The position numbers were made by a program, and so were the translations under genes. 64,000 bases of DNA, from contig NZ_AVPJ01000008.1 of the NCBI RefSeq assembly GCF_000768705.1, positions 62,001 to 126,000 of the forward strand. The letters are read 5' to 3'. Shown here one piece after another: positions 26,576 through 35,242 of this stretch; the stretch's first letter is position 1; every line of letters begins with the position of its first letter. Under the pieces are notes generated by a model. That model searched no databases. It was given only the letters and a program-made list of their open reading frames with translations, and had not been told where the DNA came from. This stretch comes from Knoellia sinensis KCTC 19936. GTDB lineage: Bacteria; Actinomycetota; Actinomycetes; Actinomycetales; Dermatophilaceae.

Positions 26576-27714
26576 CCACTCCGCGCGGCGCGTCGCTCGC
26601 GGCCTCCCGCACGGTCGCCGCTGCCGCAGCCACCACACCCAGCCGAACGCTGCGGACGCTGGGACGAGCCGCCCACCAGTACCCCCGCGTGGTCACGTCC
26701 GACCGCTGGGCCGCCAAGGTCGACAGGTCCGACCCGCAGCGACGCGACGGCTACGACCTCAGCCTCGTCATCGCGGCCAAGGAGATCGTCGCCGGTGACG
26801 TCGCGGTCTTCACCTTCGCCGCACCCACCGGTGGCGTGCTCCCCGCGTGGAGTCCCGGCGCTCACGTCGACGTCCTGCTCCCCCGCCCCGACGGCTCGAC
26901 CCTCATGCGGCAGTACTCGCTCAACGGCGACCCCGCCGACCGCACCCATTGGCGGATCGCGGTGCGCCGCATCGATCCTGCGGCCGGTGGTGGCGGCGGC
27001 TCGGTCGCGATGCACGCCCTCGAGGTCGGGGACCGCGTGACCCTGCGCGGACCGCGCAACGCCTTCAACTTCGTCAGCGGGACGGCCTACCGTTTCGTCG
27101 CTGGTGGCATCGGGATCACGCCCATCCTTCCGATGGTCCGCGCGGCTGCCGCTGCCGGTGCCGACTGGACCCTTGTGTATGCCGGCCGCTCCCGTTCGTC
27201 GATGCCGTTCGTCGACGAGTTGGTCGCCCTCGACTCGGCCCGGGTGACGATTCACACCGACGACGAGGAGGGCCAGCCCGACACGGCTGCGCTCCTCCAG
27301 GACCTGGGCGACGACACGGCCGTGTATCTCTGCGGGCCGTCGCCGATGATCGACGCCGCCCGCGCGCTCATCCCGCCTCGTGTGCCCGATGCGTCGCTGC
27401 GCGGGGTGTCGTTGCACACCGAGCGCTTCTCGCCGCCGCCTGTCGTCGGCGGGCGGCCGTTCTCCGTGACGTTGGCCCGCACGGGTGCAACCGTCGAGGT
27501 GGCGGCCGACGAGTCGGCGCTGGCCGCGATCCAGCGGGTCCTCCCTGACGTGCGCTACTCGTGCAAGCAGGGTTTCTGCGGGTCGTGCGAAGTGGGTGTC
27601 CTCAAGGGCTCCATCGAACACCGCGGGTCGTCGATGCGTGCCGTCGACGGCGCCGACTCGATGCTCGTGTGCGTCTCCCGCGCGGAGGGCGACGCGTTGG
27701 TCGTGGACTTGTGA
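26572..27714 (+). CDS. Ferredoxin-type oxidoreductase (FMN/FAD, NAD and C-terminal [2Fe-2S])
   Basis: A 380-residue electron-transfer protein of the phthalate dioxygenase reductase type. In order it has a flavin domain with RQYSLNG (the RxYS flavin motif, near residue 118), a nucleotide-binding domain (GGIGITPILPMV; YLCGPSPMID) and a C-terminal plant-type ferredoxin domain with cysteines in CKQGFCGSCEVG and a final Cys in MLVCVSRA. It would pass electrons from NAD(P)H to an oxygenase, probably the first gene product. ATGA overlap with the preceding gene. Confidence 0.92.
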   Translation: MTTPRGASLAASRTVAAAAATTPSRTLRTLGRAAHQYPRVVTSDRWAAKVDRSDPQRRDGYDLSLVIAAKEIVAGDVAVFTFAAPTGGVLPAWSPGAHVDVLLPRPDGSTLMRQYSLNGDPADRTHWRIAVRRIDPAAGGGGGSVAMHALEVGDRVTLRGPRNAFNFVSGTAYRFVAGGIGITPILPMVRAAAAAGADWTLVYAGRSRSSMPFVDELVALDSARVTIHTDDEEGQPDTAALLQDLGDDTAVYLCGPSPMIDAARALIPPRVPDASLRGVSLHTERFSPPPVVGGRPFSVTLARTGATVEVAADESALAAIQRVLPDVRYSCKQGFCGSCEVGVLKGSIEHRGSSMRAVDGADSMLVCVSRAEGDALVVDL

Positions 27715-29291
27715 GCGAGACGACGAGGAGCATTGCACCACAACGCTCCTCGACTCCGCGGCCGCTGCCCGATCACGTCCGCGTCGCCGTCATCGGCGCC
27801 GGCTTCGGTGGCCTCGGGGCAGCGATTCGGCTTCGTCAGGAGGGCCACGACGACTTCGTCGTCCTCGAGAAGGGTGACGACGTTGGCGGCACCTGGTGGT
27901 GGAACACCTATCCGGGCGCACAGTGCGACATCCCGTCGGTCCTCTACTCCTTCTCCTTCGCGCCCAAGCCGGACTGGAGTCGTCTCTACCCGCTGCAGGA
28001 GGAGCTCCAGTCCTACCTCCACGAGTGCGTCGAGCGGTTCGGAGTCGGGGACCACCTCCACCTCCGCACCGAGATGCTCGACGCGGCGTGGGACGAGAAC
28101 TCACAGGTCTGGCGCATCGAGACGAGCCGCGGGTCCCTCACGGCGTCGGTTCTGGTCGCCGCCACCGGACCCTTCTCCGAGGCGTCCATTCCGGACCTGC
28201 CGGGGATCGACACTTTCCAGGGCGAGGCCTTCCACTCCATGCACTGGCGGCACGACCTCGACCTCGAAGGGAAGCGGATCGGCGTCATCGGCACGGGGGC
28301 CTCTGCGGTCCAGTTCATCCCCCAACTGCAGCCGCTGGCTGATCGACTCACCGTGTTCCAGCGGACTGCGACGTGGATCCTCCCTCACCCGGACCGTCCC
28401 GTACCGCCGCGAGCGCAGCGCCTCTTCGCCCGGTGGGGCGCTCCGCAGCGCGCCATGCGCCTCGGGTGGGAGCTGGTCCAGGAGGCGATGGTCCCGGGCT
28501 TCGTGTGGTGGCCGCCGTTGCAGAAGGGCCTCGAGCTGACCGCTCGCTGGCACCTGCGCCGACAGGTCGCCGACCGAGACCTGCGCGCACAGCTTCGTCC
28601 CGGATACGCCGTCGGGTGCAAGCGACCGACCTTCTCCAACTCGTACTACCCCGCATTGGCGTCCGAGAACGTCACCGTCACCGGCTCGGGGATCGACCGG
28701 GTCACGACCCACGGCATCGTCACGGCCGACGGCACCTTGCACGAGCTCGACGTCATCGTCTATGGCACCGGCTTCCGGATCACGGGCAACTCGGGCTTCG
28801 CCCGCCTGCGCGGTCGTGACGGTCGGACTCTCGCGGAGCATTGGGCGGGCGGTGAGCCCCGCACCGATCTCGGCACGGCGGTCACCGGCTTCCCCAACAT
28901 GCTCATGCTCCTCGGCCCGAACTCGGTGACCTACACCTCTCAGGTCGTCACCATCGAGGCCCAGGTCGAGTACCTCCTCGAGACCCTGCGCGTCCTCGAC
29001 CAGCACGACCTCGCCAGCCTCGAGGTGACGACGAGCGCGCAGGCGTCCTTCGTCGAGTGGATCTCGCGCGGCTTGGCGCGCTCGGTGTGGAACACCGGCG
29101 GGTGCGCCAGCTACTACCTCAGCCCGACCGGCTTCAACTTCACGTTCTGGCCGGGCTTCGCCCGCGGCTTCAAGCGCCGGATGCAGCGCGTCGAGCTGGC
29201 CGACCACGCCGTCGTCGAGGCGCGTGCCGTTCCCGGCGCCCTGAGCCCCACTGCAACCCGCGCGACCGTCGAAAGGCTGGCCCACCGATGA
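27711..29291 (+). CDS. Baeyer-Villiger-type flavin monooxygenase (MymA/EthA-like)
   Basis: FAD- and NADPH-dependent monooxygenase of 526 residues. It shows the FAD Rossmann motif VIGAGFGGLGAAIRLRQ, GGTWWWNTYPGAQCD, the BVMO fingerprint FQGEAFHSMHW (FxGxxxHxxxW) and a second dinucleotide motif IGVIGTGASAVQ. Such enzymes insert oxygen next to ketones or oxygenate sulfur; the substrate is unknown. GTG at 27711 overlaps the previous stop codon (GTGA). Neighbouring SDR and esterase genes suggest an alcohol-ketone-ester-hydrolysis sequence. Confidence 0.92.
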   Translation: MSETTRSIAPQRSSTPRPLPDHVRVAVIGAGFGGLGAAIRLRQEGHDDFVVLEKGDDVGGTWWWNTYPGAQCDIPSVLYSFSFAPKPDWSRLYPLQEELQSYLHECVERFGVGDHLHLRTEMLDAAWDENSQVWRIETSRGSLTASVLVAATGPFSEASIPDLPGIDTFQGEAFHSMHWRHDLDLEGKRIGVIGTGASAVQFIPQLQPLADRLTVFQRTATWILPHPDRPVPPRAQRLFARWGAPQRAMRLGWELVQEAMVPGFVWWPPLQKGLELTARWHLRRQVADRDLRAQLRPGYAVGCKRPTFSNSYYPALASENVTVTGSGIDRVTTHGIVTADGTLHELDVIVYGTGFRITGNSGFARLRGRDGRTLAEHWAGGEPRTDLGTAVTGFPNMLMLLGPNSVTYTSQVVTIEAQVEYLLETLRVLDQHDLASLEVTTSAQASFVEWISRGLARSVWNTGGCASYYLSPTGFNFTFWPGFARGFKRRMQRVELADHAVVEARAVPGALSPTATRATVERLAHR

Positions 29292-30169
29292 GCCGTCACA
29301 CCCTGGCCGATCGCCACGCCCTCGTCACGGGCGCTGGCCGTGGCATCGGCGCGGCTGTCGCGACCGAACTCGTGCGCCGCGGCGCCCAGGTCGCCGTGGT
29401 CGACCGGGATCCCGACGCGGTGGCCGACACCGTCGCGGCGCTCGGCCCCCACGCCACAGGACTCGTCGCCGACGTGCGCGACCGGGACGCCATGGCCGAG
29501 GCCGTGACCGAGGCGCAGCGTCGACTCGGCGGACTCGACACCGTGATCGCCAACGCCGGCATCACGCCGCCACCGGCGAGCGTGCGGACCATCGACCCCG
29601 ACGACTTCCAGCGGGTGCTCGACGTCAACATCACCGGCGTCTTCAACACCGTCCGTCCGGCGCTCGACAGCGTCATCGCCAGCGGCGGGCACGTGCACCT
29701 GGTCGCGTCGGCGGCTTCGTTCGCGCCCGGCGTCGGTGGCGCGGCCTACATGATGAGCAAGGCCGCGGTGGAACAGTTCGGCCGAGCCCTGCGCCTCGAG
29801 CTCGCAGGTCAGGGCGCCACCGTTGGCACGACCTACTTCGGCGTCGTCGACACCGACATGGCGCGCGAGACGCTCGTCGACAACCCCCTCGGCCCGCGCA
29901 TCAACGGACTGCTCAAGTGGCCGCTCAGCCAGCAGATCACGGCCGAACACGCGGCCCGAGTCCTTGTCGATGCCGTGGCCCGCCGGAAGCCTCGATCCAT
30001 CACCCCCTGGGGATGGGCGCCCTATGCGGCCCTGCGCGGTCTGGTGAACCCGGTCATCGACGCGTCCCTCAGCCGGTCCAGGACCATCCACGAACTCCTC
30101 CGTGACGTCGAGCAGCAAAACGTCGAGCTCAACGCGTCCCGCCGATCCGCGCAACCGGATCCGCGATGA
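29288..30169 (+). CDS. Short-chain dehydrogenase/reductase (SadH-like)
   Basis: NAD(P)-dependent oxidoreductase of 293 residues. TGAGRGIG cofactor motif near residue 15, NAG (VIANAGI) and the catalytic Ser/Tyr/Lys (VASAAS; AAYMMSKAA). A C-terminal extension of about 60 residues beyond the core (GLLKWPLSQQITAEHAARVL) is typical of the mycobacterial SadH group. It likely oxidises the secondary alcohol whose ketone feeds the monooxygenase. ATGA overlap upstream and downstream. Confidence 0.9.
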   Translation: MSRHTLADRHALVTGAGRGIGAAVATELVRRGAQVAVVDRDPDAVADTVAALGPHATGLVADVRDRDAMAEAVTEAQRRLGGLDTVIANAGITPPPASVRTIDPDDFQRVLDVNITGVFNTVRPALDSVIASGGHVHLVASAASFAPGVGGAAYMMSKAAVEQFGRALRLELAGQGATVGTTYFGVVDTDMARETLVDNPLGPRINGLLKWPLSQQITAEHAARVLVDAVARRKPRSITPWGWAPYAALRGLVNPVIDASLSRSRTIHELLRDVEQQNVELNASRRSAQPDPR

Positions 30170-31749
30170 CACACCCGCAGCCGAGCCGTCGGGCCCGCGC
30201 GCTCTATCGGGCCGCACCACGCGTGCTGCGGCCGACGCTACAGCGGACTCGGCCCTCCGGAGTCCCCCTCGCAGTGCTGCGCGGCGCGTTCGACGGCCTG
30301 GGCCGGGTCCTCACCTCGCCGCACGTGGGAGCCGAACCCGGCACGGGGTACGAGCCCGTCGACACCTTCGGCCCCGAGGGTGAGACCGTCCGTGGCGAAT
30401 GGGTCGTCGCTCCCTCGGCCCAAGACCGTGACCCCCGCGACGGCGTCATCGTCTGGTTCCACGGTGGCGGCTACCTCCTCTCCTCACCCGGCAACGCACG
30501 CGCGGTGACGTCGACGCTCAGCCAGCTGGCCGGCATACCCGTGTTCGCGGTGGACTATCGCCGAGCACCGGAGAACCCCTACCCGGCAGCGTTCGACGAC
30601 GCCCTCGCGGTGAGCCGCTGGATGGGCCGGGCGGGTGTCGCGATGGATCGCGTTGTCCTTGCGGGCGATTCGGCTGGTGCGCACCTCGCGCTGTCACTCG
30701 CCATCCACCTCGCGGCCCGCGGCGAGGAGACCCCCGCCGCCCTTGCGCTGCACTCTCCCGTGCTTGATCCGCTGGGGTCGCCCGCTGATTCCCGTATGCC
30801 GTCCGCCCGCCCGCCGCTCTTGGCCCAGGACCCGCTCATGCCACCGGAGTTCGCGCGTCGAGCAGCGATCTCGTTCCTCGACGGCATCGCGGCCGACGAC
30901 CCACGAATCGCCGTGCTGAACGCTCCGGACGACGTGATCGCCGCCCTTCCGCCCGTCCTGACGATGGTGGGCGAGACCGAACTGTTCCGCACGGACGCTG
31001 AACGTCTCCGCGACCGCTTGACCGACGCCCAGGTCGCCAACGACCTGCACGTCGTGCCAGGGGTCGTGCACAGCTGGATCACCTACGGGCGGGCCATGCC
31101 GGAGAGCCTTCACGCCATCGAGGTGACGGTTGCCTTCACCCGGACCCATCTCGGACGTCCGCACGTCGATGGCCCGGACGCGCTGGGCGCCGGCGCCACC
31201 CGCTCGACCTCCCCCACTCCACGCACCCTGACTCCCCGATCGGAGACCTACGTGAGCCGCTGGCACAACCTTGAGCCCGTCGACGACGAGTTCCTCCTGT
31301 CCGCCCCCGTGAGGATCGTCCACACCCTCGACACCAACGCTTCCGTCGACGAGTTGTGGGCGGCGCTCGAGGCCGACGACGCGATCGTCTCGTGGAGCCC
31401 CGTCGTGACCGGCTCGGACTGGCCTCGGCCCCACGGCATCGGGTCCGTGCGCACGGTGACGATCGGCGGCATCGCCACCGTCCGCGAGCGCTTCTACCGG
31501 TGGGACGAGAAGGAGCGCATGACCTTCGGCGTCGCCCAGACGAGCGTGCCTGGGATTCGGCGCATGGGTGAGGACTACGTCGTCACCGAGACCGCCAGCG
31601 GCTCGCGCCTGGTGTGGACGGTGGCGATCGAGCCGTCGCGGCTTCCCGGTCCGGCCACGGGTCTCGTCGTCGCTGGTCTGCGCACAGCCGTGGGGCAGCT
31701 CGCCGCCGGCCTCGAGCGCCGACTGCGCGCCTCAGAGCGAGCGTTCTAA
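30166..31749 (+). CDS. Esterase (HSL-type alpha/beta hydrolase) fused to SRPBCC domain
   Basis: A 527-residue two-domain protein. The N-terminal half (1-325) is a hormone-sensitive-lipase-type esterase with oxyanion-hole HGGGYLLS, nucleophile GDSAGAH and the acid/His region VVPGVVHSWITYG. After a Ser/Thr/Pro linker (about 340-362) a START/SRPBCC-like domain (370-515) follows, with IVHTLDTNASVDELWAAL. The two parts are usually separate genes. An internal in-frame GTG at about 31253 preceded by GGAG could also yield the C-terminal domain alone. As the last gene of the operon, it would hydrolyse the ester made by the monooxygenase. Confidence 0.87.
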   Translation: MTHPQPSRRARALYRAAPRVLRPTLQRTRPSGVPLAVLRGAFDGLGRVLTSPHVGAEPGTGYEPVDTFGPEGETVRGEWVVAPSAQDRDPRDGVIVWFHGGGYLLSSPGNARAVTSTLSQLAGIPVFAVDYRRAPENPYPAAFDDALAVSRWMGRAGVAMDRVVLAGDSAGAHLALSLAIHLAARGEETPAALALHSPVLDPLGSPADSRMPSARPPLLAQDPLMPPEFARRAAISFLDGIAADDPRIAVLNAPDDVIAALPPVLTMVGETELFRTDAERLRDRLTDAQVANDLHVVPGVVHSWITYGRAMPESLHAIEVTVAFTRTHLGRPHVDGPDALGAGATRSTSPTPRTLTPRSETYVSRWHNLEPVDDEFLLSAPVRIVHTLDTNASVDELWAALEADDAIVSWSPVVTGSDWPRPHGIGSVRTVTIGGIATVRERFYRWDEKERMTFGVAQTSVPGIRRMGEDYVVTETASGSRLVWTVAIEPSRLPGPATGLVVAGLRTAVGQLAAGLERRLRASERAF

Positions 31750-32002
31750 CTGTCGGCTTCGCTCCAAGTGTCGGGGATCGTGTGCGTCAGCAGGGAGCGA
31801 CTTTGAGACGAACTCCGGCCGATTCGCTGGATTCTGAGACGCGCTCAACGGAGGAGTCTGGGCCCAGCCGTCCTGCCCAGTCCGTCTGAGGCGAGTGGGC
31901 AATTCCGCCCAGACAACGCTCCGGGGGGCCAGGGCAGTCTCACGCACATGCCGATGTCCGCTCGTTCCCCCAGGGCGAAAGGTCCGCTGCGATACTGCGC
32001 AG
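31750..32002. other. Gap between the monooxygenase operon and the accessory island
   Basis: About 250 bp without a supported gene. It contains a weak hairpin (TGGGC-AATTC-CGCCCA near 31888) and, at its right edge, the GATACT -10 box of the next gene. It marks the change from conserved metabolic genes to small unassigned cassettes. Confidence 0.4.
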
Positions 32003-32455
32003 GTGATGGAGCAACCAGAGGATCAATTTCTCAATCGCCACCCTGAATACGCCGTCGCCCTGATGTGTCTTATGGCCCTGGCGTTCGGTTTCTTGCTCGT
32101 CAGGACGGTCCACTGGCGCAGAGACCGCGAGGCTTACGTTAAGCAGGCCGGACGGCTGCAGGCGATGAGCATTTATCATCCATCCCAGGCATACGCCCGT
32201 GGGTTGGTAGCGCTGGGATGGCCGATCTACGTCGGCTTCCTCCTGATTTTCGGGCTTGGGCTGTGGGACAACCTGTTTCACAGGAGCTTCGACGGGGCAG
32301 GCTGGATTCTGGTCGCGTCAATTGTCTCCATCTGGGCGGGCCTGATCCTCCCGTACTTCTACTGGCCACGAGTGGCCATGCCGCCCCACGCACGAGGAGA
32401 CATGTCGCCGTTCCAGGTTCGCAGATTGCGTCGTCAGAGGAAACGCGGGCACTGA
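32003..32455 (+). CDS. Small membrane protein of unknown function
   Basis: A 150-residue protein I do not recognise. It has three probable TM helices: AVALMCLMALAFGFLLV, PIYVGFLLIFGLGLW and GWILVASIVSIWAGLILPYF, with a basic C-terminus (QVRRLRRQRKRGH). GATACT lies 6 nt upstream of the GTG at 32003, suggesting a leaderless start (ATG at 32006 is equally possible). Codon choice includes more A/T-ending codons than the flanking metabolic genes, as for others in this island. Confidence 0.65.
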   Translation: MMEQPEDQFLNRHPEYAVALMCLMALAFGFLLVRTVHWRRDREAYVKQAGRLQAMSIYHPSQAYARGLVALGWPIYVGFLLIFGLGLWDNLFHRSFDGAGWILVASIVSIWAGLILPYFYWPRVAMPPHARGDMSPFQVRRLRRQRKRGH

Positions 32456-32521
32456 GAACAGGCTCCGGCACACGGCTCTCGGGCAGCGGATCGGACGACG
32501 ATGCGTCCTAAATTGCTGCTC

Positions 32522-32986
32522 TCAGCGCGCGTCAGTTTGTAGTGCGGCGGCTGCAGCCTCGAGCGTTGAACCGCCGTGTCTCTGCGTTTCCAGCGAGCCA
32601 GCGACCACCTCCGCCACGCACTCCTTTAACGGCGCGATGTAGTGGTCGAGGAAGTCAAAGCGTCGCTGGTCGTGTGATGGATGGACAGAGTTCTGAACGG
32701 TCAACGCACGAATGCGGGAGCTCCTCTCAACCAAGCCGAGCCATCGGACATCGCTCAGGCCGGAGTGCCAAAGCGGGTGGCCACTAATCGATTCGTCATT
32801 AGGCGCGGTTAGGGCGGCAAACTCGACGCGTCGCCAGAAGAGGACGAGCGGGCGCTGGTCGGCGTCGTCGGGGTGAGCGCGCACAGCGAGCGTCGTTCGA
32901 CCCGAGTCATCACTCACCATCACCGCCTCCGGGACGTTGGGTTCCCACTGGACTCGGATGCCGCTCTCAACCACACGCTCGCCCAT
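32522..32986 (-). CDS. Unassigned small protein of the immunity-like cassette run
   Basis: A 154-residue soluble protein with no family I recognise. It is Trp- and Arg-rich in the centre (PLVLFWRRVEFAALTAP; DVRWLGLVERSSRIRALTVQ) and ends in a helical tail. TAGATT is 7 nt upstream of the ATG, so it has its own leaderless promoter. Its setting among short, separately promoted, mixed-strand genes suggests an immunity- or antitoxin-type cassette, which is an inference. Confidence 0.6.
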   Translation of the reverse strand: MGERVVESGIRVQWEPNVPEAVMVSDDSGRTTLAVRAHPDDADQRPLVLFWRRVEFAALTAPNDESISGHPLWHSGLSDVRWLGLVERSSRIRALTVQNSVHPSHDQRRFDFLDHYIAPLKECVAEVVAGSLETQRHGGSTLEAAAAALQTDAR

Positions 32987-33054
32987 GCTGATGAATCTAG
33001 CCAGAGCGTCGCCGATCCGCCCTCTTCTGCCGCGATGGGCGCGCTCCTACTCGA

Positions 33055-33391
33055 TCAGCGATCCCAGAGAAAGCCGCTGTCCGGAACGAGACCGCTTCGG
33101 ATGAAGGTGATCAGTTCGTCCACCGCGACGTCGAGATCCTCGACTTCGCAGCGCGTAGACCTTCTCCATTCGACGATCGTCTGCCAGCCGAATGACTCCA
33201 CCGTCCGCCTCGCCGCTCACCCAGACAACAAGGTCGCCGATATGGGTCGGGCTCTCGAAGGTGATGTGCGACGCCGGCTTCGGGGTCTGCGTCGCTTCCG
33301 AAGGCTCGCCGCACACGACCCCGAGGTCCGCCCAGTCAGGAGCTCGGGCAGCGAACGCAGGCCCAAGCTGCGCGAGGTCGTAAGCGGTCAC
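33055..33391 (-). pseudogene. Frameshifted immunity-like gene
   Basis: The first part reads well in one frame from the GTG at 33391 (PASHITFESPTHIGDLVVWVSGEAD), a pattern like small Imm-type proteins. Past about 33215 that frame degenerates into Arg/Ser-rich sequence to a stop at 33047. Another frame there gives a plausible ending: TVESFGWQTIVEWRRS, then CEVEDLDVAVDELITFI and SGLVPDSGFLWDR with a stop at 33055. A 1-nt indel between about 33140 and 33215 would join them to give roughly 110 residues. It may be a real lesion or a sequencing error. GACACT 6 nt upstream supports the start. Confidence 0.68.
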
Positions 33392-33465
33392 GGGTCCAGT
33401 GTCACCGAATCCGTGCTGTCATGCCGCACCTCGCGCGTGATGACGGGTCGGACTAGCCTCGATCT

Positions 33466-33747
33466 GTGTCCGCCAAGTCCGACCGTCAAGTTGCGCGCGA
33501 GGTCGTCGGGGCCTATCACGAGGGCCAGTTGGCTGCGTTGGTGGATCGAGTGGGCGGCGCGATAGACGACTTCCGGGAAGGCCAGCTGGATGCCTTCGGG
33601 GTCGACCATCTTCTGTTCCAGTACTCTCGCGCGGCGAAGGAACTGTGGAAGTTCTGCAACCTCGGCACTCCAGAGATCAGAGCCAGGATCATCCGGGATC
33701 AGCCAGCCGTGGATTGGTGGGAACGCGGAGTTCCAAGGAGACGTTGA
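33466..33747 (+). CDS. Small unassigned helical protein
   Basis: A 93-residue protein, mostly alpha-helical (EVVGAYHEGQLAALVDRVGG; FGVDHLLFQYSRAAKELWKF). I recall similar actinobacterial hypothetical proteins but no function. TAGCCT is 6 nt upstream of the GTG at 33466, a textbook leaderless start. It is a single-gene unit in the cassette run. Confidence 0.65.
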   Translation: MSAKSDRQVAREVVGAYHEGQLAALVDRVGGAIDDFREGQLDAFGVDHLLFQYSRAAKELWKFCNLGTPEIRARIIRDQPAVDWWERGVPRRR

Positions 33748-33858
33748 CGCCCAGCGCGAACGGCCTCGAATCGGCCCGCTCATGATCGCAGATCGCGGAT
33801 GCCGATTTGCGGGTCAGCGGACAGAGGTCGCGCTCCTCGGCCGGACTAGAGTCCCGGC

Positions 33859-34185
33859 ATGCCCCTGACGCTCGACAACATCGAAGGGGAGTTTCTCAGG
33901 AGATTCCCAGATGTGGCCGCCGCCGTCCGAGAGGACGCTGGCATGGACCCAGCCGGCCGGGTGGACTGGGTGCTTCGCCACTACGTCATGCCCAATGCCA
34001 TCGACAACCGCGATGCGCTACGCGAGGTCTTCGATTGGATCGAGCGATTGATGCAGTCCCAGGACCCCCTCGTGGAGTACTGGCGGGACGTGCGCCTCCT
34101 TGGCCGCACCCTTGCTTCGCCGGAGTGGACAGCGATCGCTGAGGCATATGAGGGCCCGTTGCTGGCAGGTCACTGGGGACGCTAG
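33859..34185 (+). CDS. Small unassigned acidic protein, immunity-like
   Basis: A 108-residue acidic helical protein (DNIEGEFLRRFPDVAAAVRE; IERLMQSQDPLVEYWRDVRL). Size and composition resemble polymorphic-toxin immunity proteins, but no specific family is recognised. TAGAGT sits 6 nt upstream of the ATG. It is followed by the motif CGCATCTGCCGCTGAT shared with the next cassette. Confidence 0.62.
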   Translation: MPLTLDNIEGEFLRRFPDVAAAVREDAGMDPAGRVDWVLRHYVMPNAIDNRDALREVFDWIERLMQSQDPLVEYWRDVRLLGRTLASPEWTAIAEAYEGPLLAGHWGR

Positions 34186-34252
34186 GCGCGGCGATCCAGT
34201 CGCACGCATCTGCCGCTGATCGGGTGAGATGCCATCGTGCAACTATTGCGCG

Positions 34253-34729
34253 GTGAGCGATGGGTCCCTGAGCGTCTATCGGAGATCGGACGGCTACTAC
34301 CTGGTCGCCTCGGCGCAGACCACCGCGGGAGTCTGGCTGGACGTCGCTGAGCCGCCGGGGCTGCTGAGCAGGGCTGCCGATGCGGCGCAACTGGGAGGTG
34401 AGGTGTTGGATCGCCTGACCCAGCGCCGGCCGACCGTCCTCCACCCGCGGCCTGAGGAATGGGCAGAGGTGACCCGAGGCGGCGTCACCCCGGTCGTGAC
34501 GGCAGCCAAGGTTCGCAGCTGGCGAGCGTTCGTCACGACGGCCACGCTGGTCGTTGTGGACCGGGCCAACCAGACGTTTTCGGTCTCCCCGATGAAGGCG
34601 CTGCCCAAGCCGCGGGGGGCGTTTGAGCCGGTCCTCGACAACGAGACAAAATTGCGGTCTCCCTCGGCGGAGAGCCTTGGAGGTGCGATCCTCCAGGCAT
34701 TCGATGCGGTCGAGCACACGCACAAGTAG
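34253..34729 (+). CDS. Unassigned protein, possible immunity protein
   Basis: A 158-residue soluble alpha/beta protein (LSVYRRSDGYYLVASAQTTA; WRAFVTTATLVVVDRANQTF) without an assignable family. The layout (N-terminal beta strands, central helix AADAAQLGGEVLDRL, C-terminal strands) is compatible with Imm- or CdiI-type proteins. GTG at 34253 was chosen; AACTAT 6 nt upstream is a possible -10 box. An earlier ATG at 34229 cannot be excluded. Confidence 0.6.
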   Translation: MSDGSLSVYRRSDGYYLVASAQTTAGVWLDVAEPPGLLSRAADAAQLGGEVLDRLTQRRPTVLHPRPEEWAEVTRGGVTPVVTAAKVRSWRAFVTTATLVVVDRANQTFSVSPMKALPKPRGAFEPVLDNETKLRSPSAESLGGAILQAFDAVEHTHK

Positions 34730-34772
34730 CGTCCGCATCTGCCGCTGATTGAGTGGTTCGATCACCCTGCCG

Positions 34773-35111
34773 CTAGTCGAGATTCCGGTAGCGCCACCAG
34801 CCGGCTCCTTCCGGCGCGAAAGGGGATGGCGTGGTTGCCTGCCGGAACCTCTCATCCAGCGCCTGAACGCGCTTGGAGATGCGCGCGCCGCGCCTCCCTC
34901 CGCGAAGGATCAGGGCCTCGAGTTGATCGCGCGCGTCGAGCCCGTCCTCACCGTCGCATTGTGGGCAGCCCGTGACGTGTGCGGCGATTCCCGCCTCAGC
35001 ACGCCTGACGATGCGTTCCCAGTCGCGCAGAAGGCCCGCGGTCCAGAGTCCGTTGGTGTTCCTGGCGGCACGGGGTCGGCTAGGTACGCCGCGTGAATCA
35101 GATCGAGTCAT
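34773..35111 (-). CDS. Unassigned small protein with a CPxC pair
   Basis: A 112-residue basic protein containing AHVTGCPQCDGEDG, a single zinc-knuckle-like cysteine pair, between helical segments (LLRDWERIVRRAEAGIAAHV; RDQLEALILRGGRRGARISK). It ends with an aromatic tail (GAGWWRYRNLD). Family not recognised. Start ATG at 35111; the promoter signal is weak. Confidence 0.5.
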   Translation of the reverse strand: MTRSDSRGVPSRPRAARNTNGLWTAGLLRDWERIVRRAEAGIAAHVTGCPQCDGEDGLDARDQLEALILRGGRRGARISKRVQALDERFRQATTPSPFAPEGAGWWRYRNLD

Positions 35112-35242
35112 GTCGAGCGCCGTATCGTGGCGCGATCCCGGTGAGGTTCGAACAGGTTAGATCCGCTCAGACGGGAGCGCTACGCCAAACGCCCGCATCT
35201 GCCGCGATCCGTTCCTTTGCCGATGAGCGGGCGAGCCAGCCC

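Noticed and set aside
35145-35165. GGTTCGAAC resembling a tRNA T-loop
   Set aside because: No surrounding acceptor, D or anticodon stems could be folded.
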